Assembly (NCBI RefSeq): GCF_002706745.1
Contig: NZ_CP017702.1
Location: forward strand, 620,001 to 684,000
Reading direction: 5' to 3'
Source of the DNA: Companilactobacillus farciminis KCTC 3681 = DSM 20184
GTDB taxonomy: Bacteria > Bacillota > Bacilli > Lactobacillales > Lactobacillaceae
Length of the DNA stretch: 64,000 bases
Below the pieces are notes generated by a model. It did no database searches, had not been told where the DNA came from, and worked only from the letters and a program-made list of their open reading frames with translations. Positions 47,016-55,846 of this stretch are shown here, piece by piece. Both the position numbers and the translations under genes were made by a program. Positions within the stretch are counted from its first letter, which is position 1. Every line of letters starts with the position of its first letter.

Positions 47016-47975
47016 ATGGATGATAATAAACAGCAGGTGCCATTATTTAAGCAATCGGTAAAAAAAAGAGAGAAATTTATCGGTTTCGTTAAATATGTTA
47101 CCCAAGCAATGAGCGACTCGAATGTACCCATGGCTTCAAAGGCAATCACATATTATATCCTGTTGTCATTGTTTCCAGCAGTTATTATTGTTGGAAATTT
47201 GATTCCACTATTACGATTAGATAAACCAACCGTGATCAGTTACATTGAATTCATTTTGCCAGACGATCTTCATCACTATTTATTGCCGACAATCATAAAG
47301 GTTTTGTCTAATTCTAATAGAGGTATCTTGTCAGTTGGTATTATTGTGGCTCTTTGGGCTATTTCCCGAGGTTTGAATATTGTACAAATGACCATGAATG
47401 AAGCTTACGGTTTGGATGTAAACAGTCTTTTTGTTGAAAAAACTTTCCTTAACTACATCATTCGTCGTGGGTTAGCTTTCTTTACCACATTGATGTTGTT
47501 AGTTGTTGGAGTGGCAGCAATTGTAACGTTTACATTCGGACAACTTTTTTTGAATTGGCTAATTCCGTTGCTACACGTGAATTCGCGTTGGTTAGATGAA
47601 TTTGCGCGTTGGAAATGGCCGTTCGCTATTGTTATAATGATTTTGATCGTGTTTGCTTTATTTTATTTTTTACCTAATATTCGTCTAAAATTTTATTACA
47701 TAATAACTGGTACCATCATTACTAGTGTTGGACTGCTAGGTCTATCGCAATTATTCTCATACTATTTGAAGTATTTCGGATCAGCTTGGGACAACTACGG
47801 TGCAATTGGTGCCATTATTGTGTTTTTGTTGTGGGTGAATATGTCAGTGACAATCTTTTTATTTGGAAATGCAATTAACGTTGCTTTCGCTGAGTCACTT
47901 GGCGGTCCATATTTAAGGAAAAGTACTGGTCGATTAACTAGTTATTTGCAGTCGCATGAAAAGGAGAATAATTAA
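47016..47975 (+). CDS. YihY/UPF0761 family membrane protein
   Basis: A 319-aa protein with six TM helices; formerly called RNase BN, a name not supported. I start at 47016 ([11 protein letters not shown]) after TTGGTGAAATA. Family landmarks: [23 protein letters not shown]-equivalent [16 protein letters not shown] and [15 protein letters not shown]. The stop overlaps the galU start by one base. Confidence 0.88.
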   Translation: MDDNKQQVPLFKQSVKKREKFIGFVKYVTQAMSDSNVPMASKAITYYILLSLFPAVIIVGNLIPLLRLDKPTVISYIEFILPDDLHHYLLPTIIKVLSNSNRGILSVGIIVALWAISRGLNIVQMTMNEAYGLDVNSLFVEKTFLNYIIRRGLAFFTTLMLLVVGVAAIVTFTFGQLFLNWLIPLLHVNSRWLDEFARWKWPFAIVIMILIVFALFYFLPNIRLKFYYIITGTIITSVGLLGLSQLFSYYLKYFGSAWDNYGAIGAIIVFLLWVNMSVTIFLFGNAINVAFAESLGGPYLRKSTGRLTSYLQSHEKENN

Positions 47976-48889
47976 TGAAAGTCAGAAAAGCAATTATCCC
48001 AGCCGCAGGATTAGGAACAAGATTCTTGCCAGCAACTAAGGCATTGGCTAAGGAAATGTTACCAATCGTTGATAAGCCAACTATTCAATTCATCGTTGAA
48101 GAGGCTAAGGCTTCAGGTATTGAAGATATTTTAATTATTACTGGTAAAAACAAACGTTCTATCGAAGATCACTTTGATTCTGTACCAGAATTGGAACAAA
48201 ACCTTGAATCTAAGAATAAGACAGAATTGTTGAAGGTAGTTCAAGATACAACTAACCTTGGCGTTAACTTGTATTACAGTCGTCAAGCTCATCCAAATGG
48301 GTTGGGAGACGCTGTTGCTCAAGCTAGATCATTTATCGCCGATGAACCTTTCGTAGTTATGTTAGGTGACGATTTGATGAAGGATAAGGTTCCTTTGACA
48401 AAACAATTGATTGAAGACTATGAAAAGACTCATGCTTCAACAATTGCCGTTATGAGAGTCCCAGAAAGAGACGTTTCAAAATACGGTGTCATTGATCCTG
48501 AAGGCGAAAATGAACCAGGTTTATTCAATGTTAAGAAATTCGTTGAAAAGCCAAAAGTTGAAGATGCTCCAAGTAATTTAGCTATTATTGGTCGTTATTT
48601 GTTAACTCCAGAAATTTTTGATTTACTAGCAACTCAAAAACCAGGTGCTGGTAACGAAATTCAATTAACAGATGCTATTGACCGTATGAACAAAACTCAA
48701 CGTGTCTTCGCTCATGAATTTAAAGGCCAAAGATACGATGTCGGTAACAAGTTTGGTTACGTTAAGACTAATATTGAATATGGACTCACTCACCCCGAAG
48801 TTGAAGGTGAATTGAAACCATACATTCTCGAGCTTGCTAAGAAACTTCAAGCCGAAGAAAAACCTGCAACTAAAAAATCATCAAAATAA
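47975..48889 (+). CDS. galU: UTP-glucose-1-phosphate uridylyltransferase
   Basis: Makes UDP-glucose for wall polymers, glycolipids and the Leloir pathway. It is 304 aa. Motifs: [35 protein letters not shown], and [27 protein letters not shown] lies 7 bp upstream. The C-terminal 15 residues are lysine-rich and variable. Coupled to the YihY gene upstream. Confidence 0.95.
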   Translation: MKVRKAIIPAAGLGTRFLPATKALAKEMLPIVDKPTIQFIVEEAKASGIEDILIITGKNKRSIEDHFDSVPELEQNLESKNKTELLKVVQDTTNLGVNLYYSRQAHPNGLGDAVAQARSFIADEPFVVMLGDDLMKDKVPLTKQLIEDYEKTHASTIAVMRVPERDVSKYGVIDPEGENEPGLFNVKKFVEKPKVEDAPSNLAIIGRYLLTPEIFDLLATQKPGAGNEIQLTDAIDRMNKTQRVFAHEFKGQRYDVGNKFGYVKTNIEYGLTHPEVEGELKPYILELAKKLQAEEKPATKKSSK

Positions 48890-49174
48890 TTAACCGAGTA
48901 ACAAACAGTCATTAGCAACTCTGAAACCAAAGAGTTGTTGATGGCTGTTTTTATTGTTGAAGAAAACTGGCATTTCATAATATTCTTTCTTGTTGAGAAG
49001 AACGAGGAATTCCCAATTTTTTAAACCGTGCAAATTGGCAGATGTTTTTAAGATCACTTCATCATCAATAATTTCAATATCGACGACGGGTAAATTCTTA
49101 TCAGGAGTTTCGACGAAAATTCGATTATTTTTTTTAAAATCATTTAACAATAAGATTAAATCAATAGTACGCAT
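48890..49174 (-). CDS. Hypothetical protein, 94 aa
   Basis: A soluble protein starting MRTIDLILLLNDFKKNNRIFVETP, with alternating beta-type text (NLPVVDIEIIDDEVILKTS) and no recognised family. It abuts the galU stop on the opposite strand with no terminator between. AGTGGTGGAAA lies before the ATG, a good ribosome site. Confidence 0.6.
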   Translation of the reverse strand: MRTIDLILLLNDFKKNNRIFVETPDKNLPVVDIEIIDDEVILKTSANLHGLKNWEFLVLLNKKEYYEMPVFFNNKNSHQQLFGFRVANDCLLLG

Positions 49175-49268
49175 AAGAAATTTCCACCACTTTTATTTGT
49201 TTTTCTGGCTTAATTAAATTATTATTAAGGCTTAAGGATATTTTACCAAGTTTGAAGGGACATGAAAT

Positions 49269-50432
49269 ATGGATCCAATAGTAATTATAGACGCAAAGAG
49301 AACTGCCATCGGTAAATTTAGAGGTCAATTCGCTGATATGACAGCAGTTCAATTAGGAACACAACTAGTTTCTAAGTTATTGAAAAAAAATCATCTAGAC
49401 CCCAAATTAGTTGATCAATTTATTTTTGGAAATGTTTATCAGACTGGTATGGGACAAAATACAGCCAGACAAATCGAACTAAATGCTGGTGGACGTGTCG
49501 ATGCTACAGCCATGACAATCAACCAAGTTTGTGGTTCAGGGATGAAAGCTATTTATGAAGGTGTTTCTGCTATCACAATGGGTAACGCTGATATCGTCGT
49601 TAGTGGTGGAGTTGAGAGTATGTCAAATGCTCCATTTTACGCACCTAGAACTGGCAAGATGGAAGTTTCTCCTAAATTATCTGATGCTTTGTTCAACGAT
49701 GGTTTGAATGATGCTTTCAGTCACTTGCCAATGGGTTTGACAGCTGAAAATGTTGCCAAAAAATATCACGTCACTAGAGAGCAACAAGATGAGTTTGCTT
49801 ACCAGTCACATCAAAGAGCTTTTAATGCTAAAGATAAACTGGCACAAGAAATTATTCCAATCGAAGTCAATGGCGAAGAAATCACTACAGATCAATCAGT
49901 TCGTCCAACTACGACTCTAGAACAAATGGGCAACTTGAGAACTGTTTTTGACAAAAAAGGAACTGTTACAGCCGGTAACTCTTCACCAATCAACGATGGA
50001 GCAGCCGCTTTAATTTTGATGAGAGCTAGTCGTGCCAAAGAATTAGGCTTAGATTATGTAGCTCAAATCACTGGTTACACAGAAGTTGGAATTGACCCTA
50101 ACTATATGGGTTATGCACCTTATTATGCAATCAAAAAGTATTTTAAACGTTATCAAACAGACCTAGCTGATTACGACTTATTTGAAGTTAATGAAGCTTT
50201 TGCAGCTCAAGCAGTTGCAGTTGGTCGCGACTTAGAGATTCCAAATGATAAATTAAATATTTATGGAGGGGCAATTGCCTTAGGTCATCCACTTGGAGCA
50301 ACCGGTACGAGAATGATTGCTACTTTGATCAACTCATTGAAACAAGAGAATAAAACGACCGGTTTAGCATCACTTTGCATTGGTGGCGGCATGGGCATGG
50401 CTATGGGTATCAAGCTTAATGAAAATCTATGA
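49269..50432 (+). CDS. Acetyl-CoA C-acetyltransferase (thiolase)
   Basis: Condenses two acetyl-CoA to acetoacetyl-CoA, the entry step of the mevalonate pathway. It is 387 aa. The nucleophile is in NQVCGSGMKA (Cys near 87), His in NEAFA-AQA-V and GHPLGATGTR, and the second Cys in ASLCIGGGMG. GAAGGGACATGAAAT precedes the ATG. It overlaps mvaA by 14 bp, forming thl-mvaA-mvaS. Confidence 0.94.
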   Translation: MDPIVIIDAKRTAIGKFRGQFADMTAVQLGTQLVSKLLKKNHLDPKLVDQFIFGNVYQTGMGQNTARQIELNAGGRVDATAMTINQVCGSGMKAIYEGVSAITMGNADIVVSGGVESMSNAPFYAPRTGKMEVSPKLSDALFNDGLNDAFSHLPMGLTAENVAKKYHVTREQQDEFAYQSHQRAFNAKDKLAQEIIPIEVNGEEITTDQSVRPTTTLEQMGNLRTVFDKKGTVTAGNSSPINDGAAALILMRASRAKELGLDYVAQITGYTEVGIDPNYMGYAPYYAIKKYFKRYQTDLADYDLFEVNEAFAAQAVAVGRDLEIPNDKLNIYGGAIALGHPLGATGTRMIATLINSLKQENKTTGLASLCIGGGMGMAMGIKLNENL

Positions 50433-51660
50433 GTTAACTCTTGAACAAAGAATCAAATACTTGCTGGAAAATGAATATATTGACCAACGACAAGCCGATT
50501 CATTACTAAAGCGACAGACTATTTCAAAAGATTTGGCTGATAGTTTGAGTGAAAATCAAATTGGCAGTTTTAGTTTGCCTTACGGATTCGCCACTGACTT
50601 CTTGGTTAATGGCAAAGATTATTTAGTGCCGATGACGATTGAAGAACCTTCAGTTATTGCTGCGGCTTCAAATGGTGCTAAAAGAATCAAGCATAGCGGT
50701 GGTTTCAAAACTTTTCCTTCTAAGCGAATCGTCTATGGACAGATTGTTTTGGAAAAAATTACTGATATTGATTTTGAACAATTGGAACAAAATAGTTCTG
50801 AAATTTTTAATTTTGCTCAAAATGCCCATCCTAGTTTGCTAAGACGTGGCGGTGGCATTGTATCGTTGAAATTCAATCGTTACGATGAATTTACAGAAAT
50901 TGAATTAGGGATTGATACTGTTGATGCAATGGGTGCTAATATGGTCAACACAATTCTAGAAAAGACGGCTCACAAAATCGTTGAATTAACTAATGATGAC
51001 GTTTTGTGCAGTATTTTATCCAACAGTGGTCAAGGTCAAGTTATCACCGTTGAAGCACGAGTTGATTTTGCCCAATTAGGGACTAAGGACATGACTGGTG
51101 AGCAAGTTGCTAACAGAATCGTTCAGTTATCCAGTTTCGCTCAAAAGTCGGTTAAACGAGCAATTACGCACAATAAGGGTATCATGAATGGAATCGATGC
51201 TGTTTTGTTAGCTACTGGTAACGATTTTCGAGCTCAAGAGGCGGCTGCTCACAGTTTTGCCTTTGAATCTGGACAATACCAACCGTTCAGCGAGTGGCAT
51301 ATAGAAGATGCTCAATTGGTTGGAACGTTGAAGATGCCGATTGAATTAGGAAGTGTTGGTGGTGCTATCAGAGCATTGCCAATGGCTCAATTGAGTTTAG
51401 CAATTATGAAGATCAAAGACAGTCAAGAATTACAGTCAGTCGTTGGAGCAGTCGGTTTAGCCAATAATTTGTCGGCTATCAGAGCTTTAGTTACGACTGG
51501 TATTCAAACTGGTCACATGGGCTTACAGAGTAAATCTTTAGCTGTTTCTGCTGGAGCGGTCGGTTCAGAAATTCACGCAGTTGCTGAAAAATTGAATCAA
51601 ACGAAAGATTATACAATCAAGAATGCTGAAAATATTTTGAAAGAGTTGAGAGAAAAATAA
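50419..51660 (+). CDS. mvaA: Hydroxymethylglutaryl-CoA reductase (class II)
   Basis: Reduces HMG-CoA to mevalonate. I start at 50419 (MKIYELTLEQRIKYLL); the longer frame adds 13 residues from the thiolase region. It is 413 aa. Motifs: ENQIGSFSLPYGFA, TIEEPSVIAAASNGAK, DAMGANM and GTLKMPIELGSVGGA. It is coupled to thiolase upstream (14-bp overlap) and mvaS downstream (one-base overlap). Confidence 0.93.
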   Translation: MKIYELTLEQRIKYLLENEYIDQRQADSLLKRQTISKDLADSLSENQIGSFSLPYGFATDFLVNGKDYLVPMTIEEPSVIAAASNGAKRIKHSGGFKTFPSKRIVYGQIVLEKITDIDFEQLEQNSSEIFNFAQNAHPSLLRRGGGIVSLKFNRYDEFTEIELGIDTVDAMGANMVNTILEKTAHKIVELTNDDVLCSILSNSGQGQVITVEARVDFAQLGTKDMTGEQVANRIVQLSSFAQKSVKRAITHNKGIMNGIDAVLLATGNDFRAQEAAAHSFAFESGQYQPFSEWHIEDAQLVGTLKMPIELGSVGGAIRALPMAQLSLAIMKIKDSQELQSVVGAVGLANNLSAIRALVTTGIQTGHMGLQSKSLAVSAGAVGSEIHAVAEKLNQTKDYTIKNAENILKELREK

Positions 51661-52814
51661 TGGATATAGGTATTGATAAAATAGGTTTTTACGTACCAAA
51701 AGATTATATTGATATTGTTGAATTAGCTAAGAGAAGAGACGTTGATCCTAACAAATTTACGATTGGAATCGGTCAAGACAAACAAGCTGTTCCTTTGCCC
51801 CATCAAGACGCTGTAACGATGGGTGCTAGTTCAGCTGATAGTATTTTGACAGACGAGGACAAAAAAGATTTAGGGATGCTGATTGTCGGAACTGAAAGCA
51901 GTGTTGATGAATCTAAGTCAACTGCCGCCTTTTTGATGGATTTGTTGGACCTTCCGGAAGATATTAGAGCTTATGAAATCAAACAAGCTTGTTACGGAGC
52001 TACAGCCGGTTTACAAACTGCTTATGATTTTGTCAGCTTGAATCCTGATAAAAAGGTTCTAGTCATTGCAACTGATATTGCTCGGTACGGTATCAAGACA
52101 CCAGGTGAGGTTACTCAAGGTGCGGGTTCAGTGGCAATGCTGATCAGTCAAAATCCTCGAGTTTTGAAGTTGAATCACGAATCAGTTTACATGACAAAAA
52201 ATGTCGGTGACTTCTGGCGTCCAACTTTCTCAAAGACAGCTTTTGCTAGAGGAAAGTTCTCCAATGAAATTTACGTCGAATTTTTCCAAACATTGTGGGC
52301 TAAATTCCAGAAGAAATACGATGCAACAGCTGATGACTTTTCAACGATGCTTTTCCATATCCCTTACACAAAGATGGGAACTAAAGCATTGAGAACTCTA
52401 GAAGGAAAAGTTTCCGATGAAAAATACGCTGAATTGACAGAGCACTATCAAAACAGTATCAAATTCAGTCGTGACGTGGGTAATCTTTATACAGGTTCCC
52501 TTTATTTAGGATTGTTGTCATACTTAGTTAACGGTGCAAAAGCCAATGAGAACGTCTTGATGTTCAGTTACGGGTCAGGTGCTGTCGGTGAATTGTTCAG
52601 TGCCAAGATCCAACCAGGTTTTGAACAAGTTATCGACAAGCAAGCCTTGATTGATATGTTAAATAATCGTCAAAAAATCACTATTGATGATTACGAAAAA
52701 ATCTATCAAATTGAATATAAAAACGATACGATCGTTGATCCATCAACTGTTAGCGACAAGTTCTATTTGAGTGAAATCAAAGAAAATGAACGTATTTATA
52801 AAAAAATGAAATAA
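51660..52814 (+). CDS. mvaS: Hydroxymethylglutaryl-CoA synthase
   Basis: Makes HMG-CoA from acetyl-CoA and acetoacetyl-CoA. It is 384 aa, starting MDIGIDKIGFYVPKDY. The catalytic Cys is in KQACYGATAGLQ, His in FHIPYTKMG and Glu in VGTESSVDESK. Its ATG shares a base with the mvaA stop. The first cre-controlled RNA gene begins five bases after its stop, and there is no terminator for mvaS before that promoter. Confidence 0.94.
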   Translation: MDIGIDKIGFYVPKDYIDIVELAKRRDVDPNKFTIGIGQDKQAVPLPHQDAVTMGASSADSILTDEDKKDLGMLIVGTESSVDESKSTAAFLMDLLDLPEDIRAYEIKQACYGATAGLQTAYDFVSLNPDKKVLVIATDIARYGIKTPGEVTQGAGSVAMLISQNPRVLKLNHESVYMTKNVGDFWRPTFSKTAFARGKFSNEIYVEFFQTLWAKFQKKYDATADDFSTMLFHIPYTKMGTKALRTLEGKVSDEKYAELTEHYQNSIKFSRDVGNLYTGSLYLGLLSYLVNGAKANENVLMFSYGSGAVGELFSAKIQPGFEQVIDKQALIDMLNNRQKITIDDYEKIYQIEYKNDTIVDPSTVSDKFYLSEIKENERIYKKMK

Positions 52815-52818
52815 AACA

Positions 52819-52847
52819 TTGTAAACGCTTACCTATGATGTTATATT
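52819..52847 (+). promoter_or_regulatory. Promoter with cre box over the -35, RNA copy 1
   Basis: TTGTAA, 17 bp, TATATT. TGTAAACGCTTACC (52820-52833) is a near-consensus cre box that covers most of the -35 and the start of the spacer, so CcpA binding would block polymerase. Confidence 0.75.
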
Positions 52848-52852
52848 AAAGA

Positions 52853-53234
52853 CGTGGTAAAGATGAAGTGTCAAGAACTGTAGCCCTAAAAAGATTTTGA
52901 TTCAGAAAATGTTATCGTTTTCCAGGAGATGGTAGGATTAGTCTAGAACAAATAAAAATTAAGGTAGTACAGTTCAACGGCATTTTAGGAACTAGCGAAA
53001 AAAGTTAACATAAGATCGACCTAATTAGTAGTAGTCGCGCAAGCTCAATACATAGTTCGCTAGGATCCTATAGTTGGACTAACATAAGTACATATTCATA
53101 TATAGTAAGATATGTTTCAGGTAGTAAGATTCATTTAAAGTTTAGATTCATTTAACGTTGATGAAACTGCAGTAAATTTCATCTTACCACTTATATCTAA
53201 CTAGGGACTCCCAACTCACGGGGGTCCTTTTTTA
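52853..53234 (+). ncRNA. Tandem CcpA-controlled long sRNA, copy 1
   Basis: A ~380-nt predicted transcript from the TATATT promoter to a terminator (GGGACTCCC with GGGGGTCC, then T run). Conserved blocks shared with copy 2: GTGGTAAAGATGAAGTGTCA, GAACTGTAGCCCT, GTACAGTTCAACG, GTTAACATAAGATCGACCT, AGTCGCGCAA and a GATGAAA/ATTTCATC hairpin. No ORF over 30 codons is shared; a six-codon reading MKCQEL is identical in both. It is not tmRNA, RNase P or 6S RNA as far as I can tell. Confidence 0.7.
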
Positions 53235-53336
53235 GTGCAGAGGGTGGTGCAAGCTTGCAGAACCCGTTTAGTAGTACAATGAGATGTTACAAAAATAGGG
53301 CAAATGATATAATCCTTAACGTATACAGCATCAAAG

Positions 53337-53365
53337 TTGTAAACGGTTACGGAAGGTGCTATATT
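53337..53365 (+). promoter_or_regulatory. Promoter with cre box over the -35, RNA copy 2
   Basis: TTGTAA, 17 bp, TATATT, the same spacing as copy 1. The cre box is TGTAAACGGTTACG (53338-53351), slightly weaker. Confidence 0.72.
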
Positions 53366-53370
53366 ATAGA

Positions 53371-53748
53371 TGTGGTAAAGATGAAGTGTCAGGAACTGTA
53401 GCCCTGAATGATTTTGATTAAGAAAGTTTTATCTCTGAAGTTTGGTAAGATTAGTACAAAGCAAATGAAAGTTAGAGTCAGTACAGTTCAACGACATTTT
53501 TGGGACTAGTGCCAAAGGTTAACATAAGATCGACCTATTAAAGTAGTCGCGCAAACTCAATACATGTTGCATTAGGATCCATTAGTTGAACAATATACAT
53601 GTGTTCGTAAAGTAAGATATGTTGCAAGTAGTAAGATTTAGAATTTAGATTCAATGTTTAAGTTTTAAAGTTGATGAAACTACAGTAAATTTCATCTTGC
53701 CACTTATATCTAACTGAGGACTCCCGGAGTGTGGGAGTTCTTTTTTTT
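53371..53748 (+). ncRNA. Tandem CcpA-controlled long sRNA, copy 2
   Basis: Same block order as copy 1, with spacer regions diverged. The terminator GGACTCCC/GGGAGTTC keeps its pairing although the loop and ends changed. The whole stretch 52815-53848 is occupied by the two RNAs, with no protein gene. Confidence 0.7.
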
Positions 53749-53848
53749 GCGTTTTAAATAGACGAATCAGCAACCTCAAGCTATAATCATTGGGTCAAAG
53801 ATAAAACTCGCCTTAGAATGTGGTAAATATCAAAAGGGGTGAGTAGCG

Positions 53849-54010
53849 ATGAAAAAGCTATTACAATTGATTTTGATTATCATTGATCTTTGTATAATGA
53901 TTACTGCACCATTAGTCGTGGCAATAATTGCCTTTGTTATAGGGATGTTGTTCTTGTTTCATTACATTTTTGATTTTGAAGAAAAAGCTGAGCATACAAA
54001 AAAAGATTGA
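53849..54010 (+). CDS. Small membrane protein, 53 aa
   Basis: Starts MKKLLQLILIIIDLCIMITAP, then a second hydrophobic segment (VVAIIAFVIGMLFLFHYIF) and a charged tail (EEKAEHTKKD). AGGGGTGAG lies 8 bp before the ATG. Its stop lies inside a terminator. No family is recognised; it sits directly after the second sRNA. Confidence 0.65.
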   Translation: MKKLLQLILIIIDLCIMITAPLVVAIIAFVIGMLFLFHYIFDFEEKAEHTKKD

Positions 54011-54036
54011 ACCCCTCACAGATTCAATCTTTTTTA
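54003..54036. terminator. Terminator between the 53-aa gene and the 3D-domain gene
   Basis: AAGATTGAA pairs with TTCAATCTT, then a T run. Confidence 0.8.
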
Positions 54037-54052
54037 TTTTGTCTATTTAACT

Positions 54053-54841
54053 TTAGCCAATTACTTGAACAGTAACGTTTTGACGACCAAATTGTAATGC
54101 TTGTGAATTAGGCATGGCGATGTCTAATTGGTTAGGATTGCTGTAAGCGAATAGTCCTGTATCATTAACAACACGATCATAAGTATTACCACTACCATCA
54201 GTAATTCTTAAATGTGTACCCTTAGGGAATTTTGAAAGATTAGCAGCAACACCGCTGTAACCCATATTTGAACCTAAAACGACAGGATCATAGGCTGTAG
54301 CTGACATTGTCAAAGTTTCCTTAACGTTGTCATTTGAAAGGTATGTGCCGTTGATCCAGTGACTTTGGCCTACATCATACCAAGTAGTATTGTTAGAATC
54401 GGTCTTGCTTGCATAAACGTGAAGTGATGAGCCGCCACTGATTGAACTGACATAATTACCATTTGGTGCATCGTAAATATTTACGTCACCATTAGCTTGA
54501 ACGTACATAGTTTTATCTAAAGCTGTAACAGGTTCTTCAGTAGAAAGATCGTGTGCTGAAACCCATGTGTTTGTAGCAACTTGATAATATGTTACGCCGT
54601 TAACATTGGCAACTTTATTTGTAATCCAAGCTGACTTGTTAGCTAGACTACGACTTGTTGTAGACATTGTATCATTTGACAATGAGTAAAGTGGTGCCCC
54701 ATTGCTATTTGTAATATAGATGACGCTACTAGTATCTGCTGATGCAACTGCAGCATTAACAGTTTGTGTTTGTGTACTGATTCCCATTAGTGCAAGTGTT
54801 GTAACTGTTAGAATGGATGCTGCAATTTTTTTGATATTCAT
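54053..54841 (-). CDS. Secreted protein with SLAP and 3D (DPBB) domains
   Basis: A 262-aa exported protein with a signal peptide (MNIKKIAASILTVTTLALMG, cleaved near NAAVA). Residues ~40-100 are a SLAP-like repeat (YYQVATNTWVSAHDLS), 108-170 an SH3-like segment, and 175-262 a 3D domain (TAYDPVVLGSNMGYSG, VVNDTGLFAYSNPNQLDIAM) with its conserved aspartates. 3D domains occur in lytic transglycosylase-like wall enzymes, so it is probably a wall hydrolase or modifier. Confidence 0.85.
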   Translation of the reverse strand: MNIKKIAASILTVTTLALMGISTQTQTVNAAVASADTSSVIYITNSNGAPLYSLSNDTMSTTSRSLANKSAWITNKVANVNGVTYYQVATNTWVSAHDLSTEEPVTALDKTMYVQANGDVNIYDAPNGNYVSSISGGSSLHVYASKTDSNNTTWYDVGQSHWINGTYLSNDNVKETLTMSATAYDPVVLGSNMGYSGVAANLSKFPKGTHLRITDGSGNTYDRVVNDTGLFAYSNPNQLDIAMPNSQALQFGRQNVTVQVIG

Positions 54842-55024
54842 TATAAAATGATTCCCCCGAATTATAAAAACTTGTATTTGTTTTTATTAATTTTTCTCAA
54901 CGGAGAGTATCATATAACGTATAGACCAAAAAATGTTGAATATAACCCAACTGTAAATTAGTTATAACTTAACTGTAAAAGACACGTAATGGTATTGAAA
55001 CACAAAATAGTCAAAAAATAGTAA

Positions 55025-55504
55025 TTATTTTTCTGAATATTTTTTGATTCCTTCAAGCATGTCGTCAATATTGTTGACCATCATACCATTCATTTTGATC
55101 AAACCAATCGTGTAATTGTTGATATAAGCAAAAGGATTTTCACCGATAGTCTTAACAGCCTCAAGCTTTTCAGGGTTTTCGAAGCCGTGTTGACGTAGGT
55201 CAGTGTAAACACCAATAACAGGTATTTCTTTACCGAAGGCCACACCAATTTCTGAAGCCACACCGTCGTCCATTGTGTCACCATCTAAGATAGCTACTAC
55301 TAAATCAGAAGAAAGAAGTTCTTTGTTGTCTTCTTGAGCAATTTTGATTGAATCAGCGTAATTCATTTTGTCGTTGATGTCGCCATTTTCTTGGGGAAGA
55401 TAGACTTCGATGTTGCTGTCCATCTTTCTGATCTTCTCAACTACATATTCGTTAAACATACGGTCAGCCAAAGCAAACAATCCGTTGGCAAAATAGATTT
55501 TCAT
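55025..55504 (-). CDS. Nucleoside 2-deoxyribosyltransferase
   Basis: Exchanges bases between deoxynucleosides for salvage. It is 159 aa from the ATG at 55504 (MKIYFANGLFALADR), with AAGGA upstream; 16 earlier in-frame residues are ignored. Motifs: LVVAILDGDTMDDGVASEIGVAFG, with the catalytic Glu in the SEIG segment, and the C-terminal N-YT-GL-K-NG. Single gene. Confidence 0.88.
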   Translation of the reverse strand: MKIYFANGLFALADRMFNEYVVEKIRKMDSNIEVYLPQENGDINDKMNYADSIKIAQEDNKELLSSDLVVAILDGDTMDDGVASEIGVAFGKEIPVIGVYTDLRQHGFENPEKLEAVKTIGENPFAYINNYTIGLIKMNGMMVNNIDDMLEGIKKYSEK

Positions 55505-55730
55505 TATTATTAAATCCTTCTTTCTTTTATTTGTTCTGTAATAGTTTAGCATGGATAAATGTATAAAAATACCGAATAGCGAAACATACGCAATATACCA
55601 TTTTTTATAAAATAGAATATTCCAATATTTAATAGAAAGTTTTACTAAAATAGAAGTTATAAATAGTCAATTTGTATATACAATTTACCTGTGAGATTCA
55701 AAAGCACAAGAATCCTATTGAGTTTAGTTT

Positions 55731-55765
55731 CCACAGGGGGACGGGTCAGGGTTTGAGGGCTGTGG
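55731..55765 (+). other. Hairpin loop with a G-quadruplex motif
   Basis: CCACAG (55731-55736) pairs with CTGTGG (55760-55765). Between them lie four G runs (GGGGG-AC-GGG-TCA-GGG-TTTGA-GGG), a canonical G4 motif in an AT-rich region. It fills most of the otherwise featureless gap 55505-55800. Confidence 0.65.
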
Positions 55766-55802
55766 TTTTGGATCCTACTACCTCACTTCTCAACAATATA
55801 TG

Positions 55803-55837
55803 AAAAAAGGTCGCAGACGTTAATCTGCGGCCTTTTT
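55803..55837 (-). terminator. Terminator after ilvE
   Basis: AAAAAGG-CGCAGA pairs with TCTGCG-CCTTTTT; works on minus and probably both ways. Confidence 0.85.
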
Positions 55838-55846
55838 GATTAGTTA

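Noticed and set aside
52815..53848. tmRNA, RNase P RNA or 6S RNA as identity of the tandem RNAs
   Set aside because: No tag reading frame with tRNA-like ends, no conserved RNase P core text, and two adjacent copies under cre control do not fit these single-copy RNAs.
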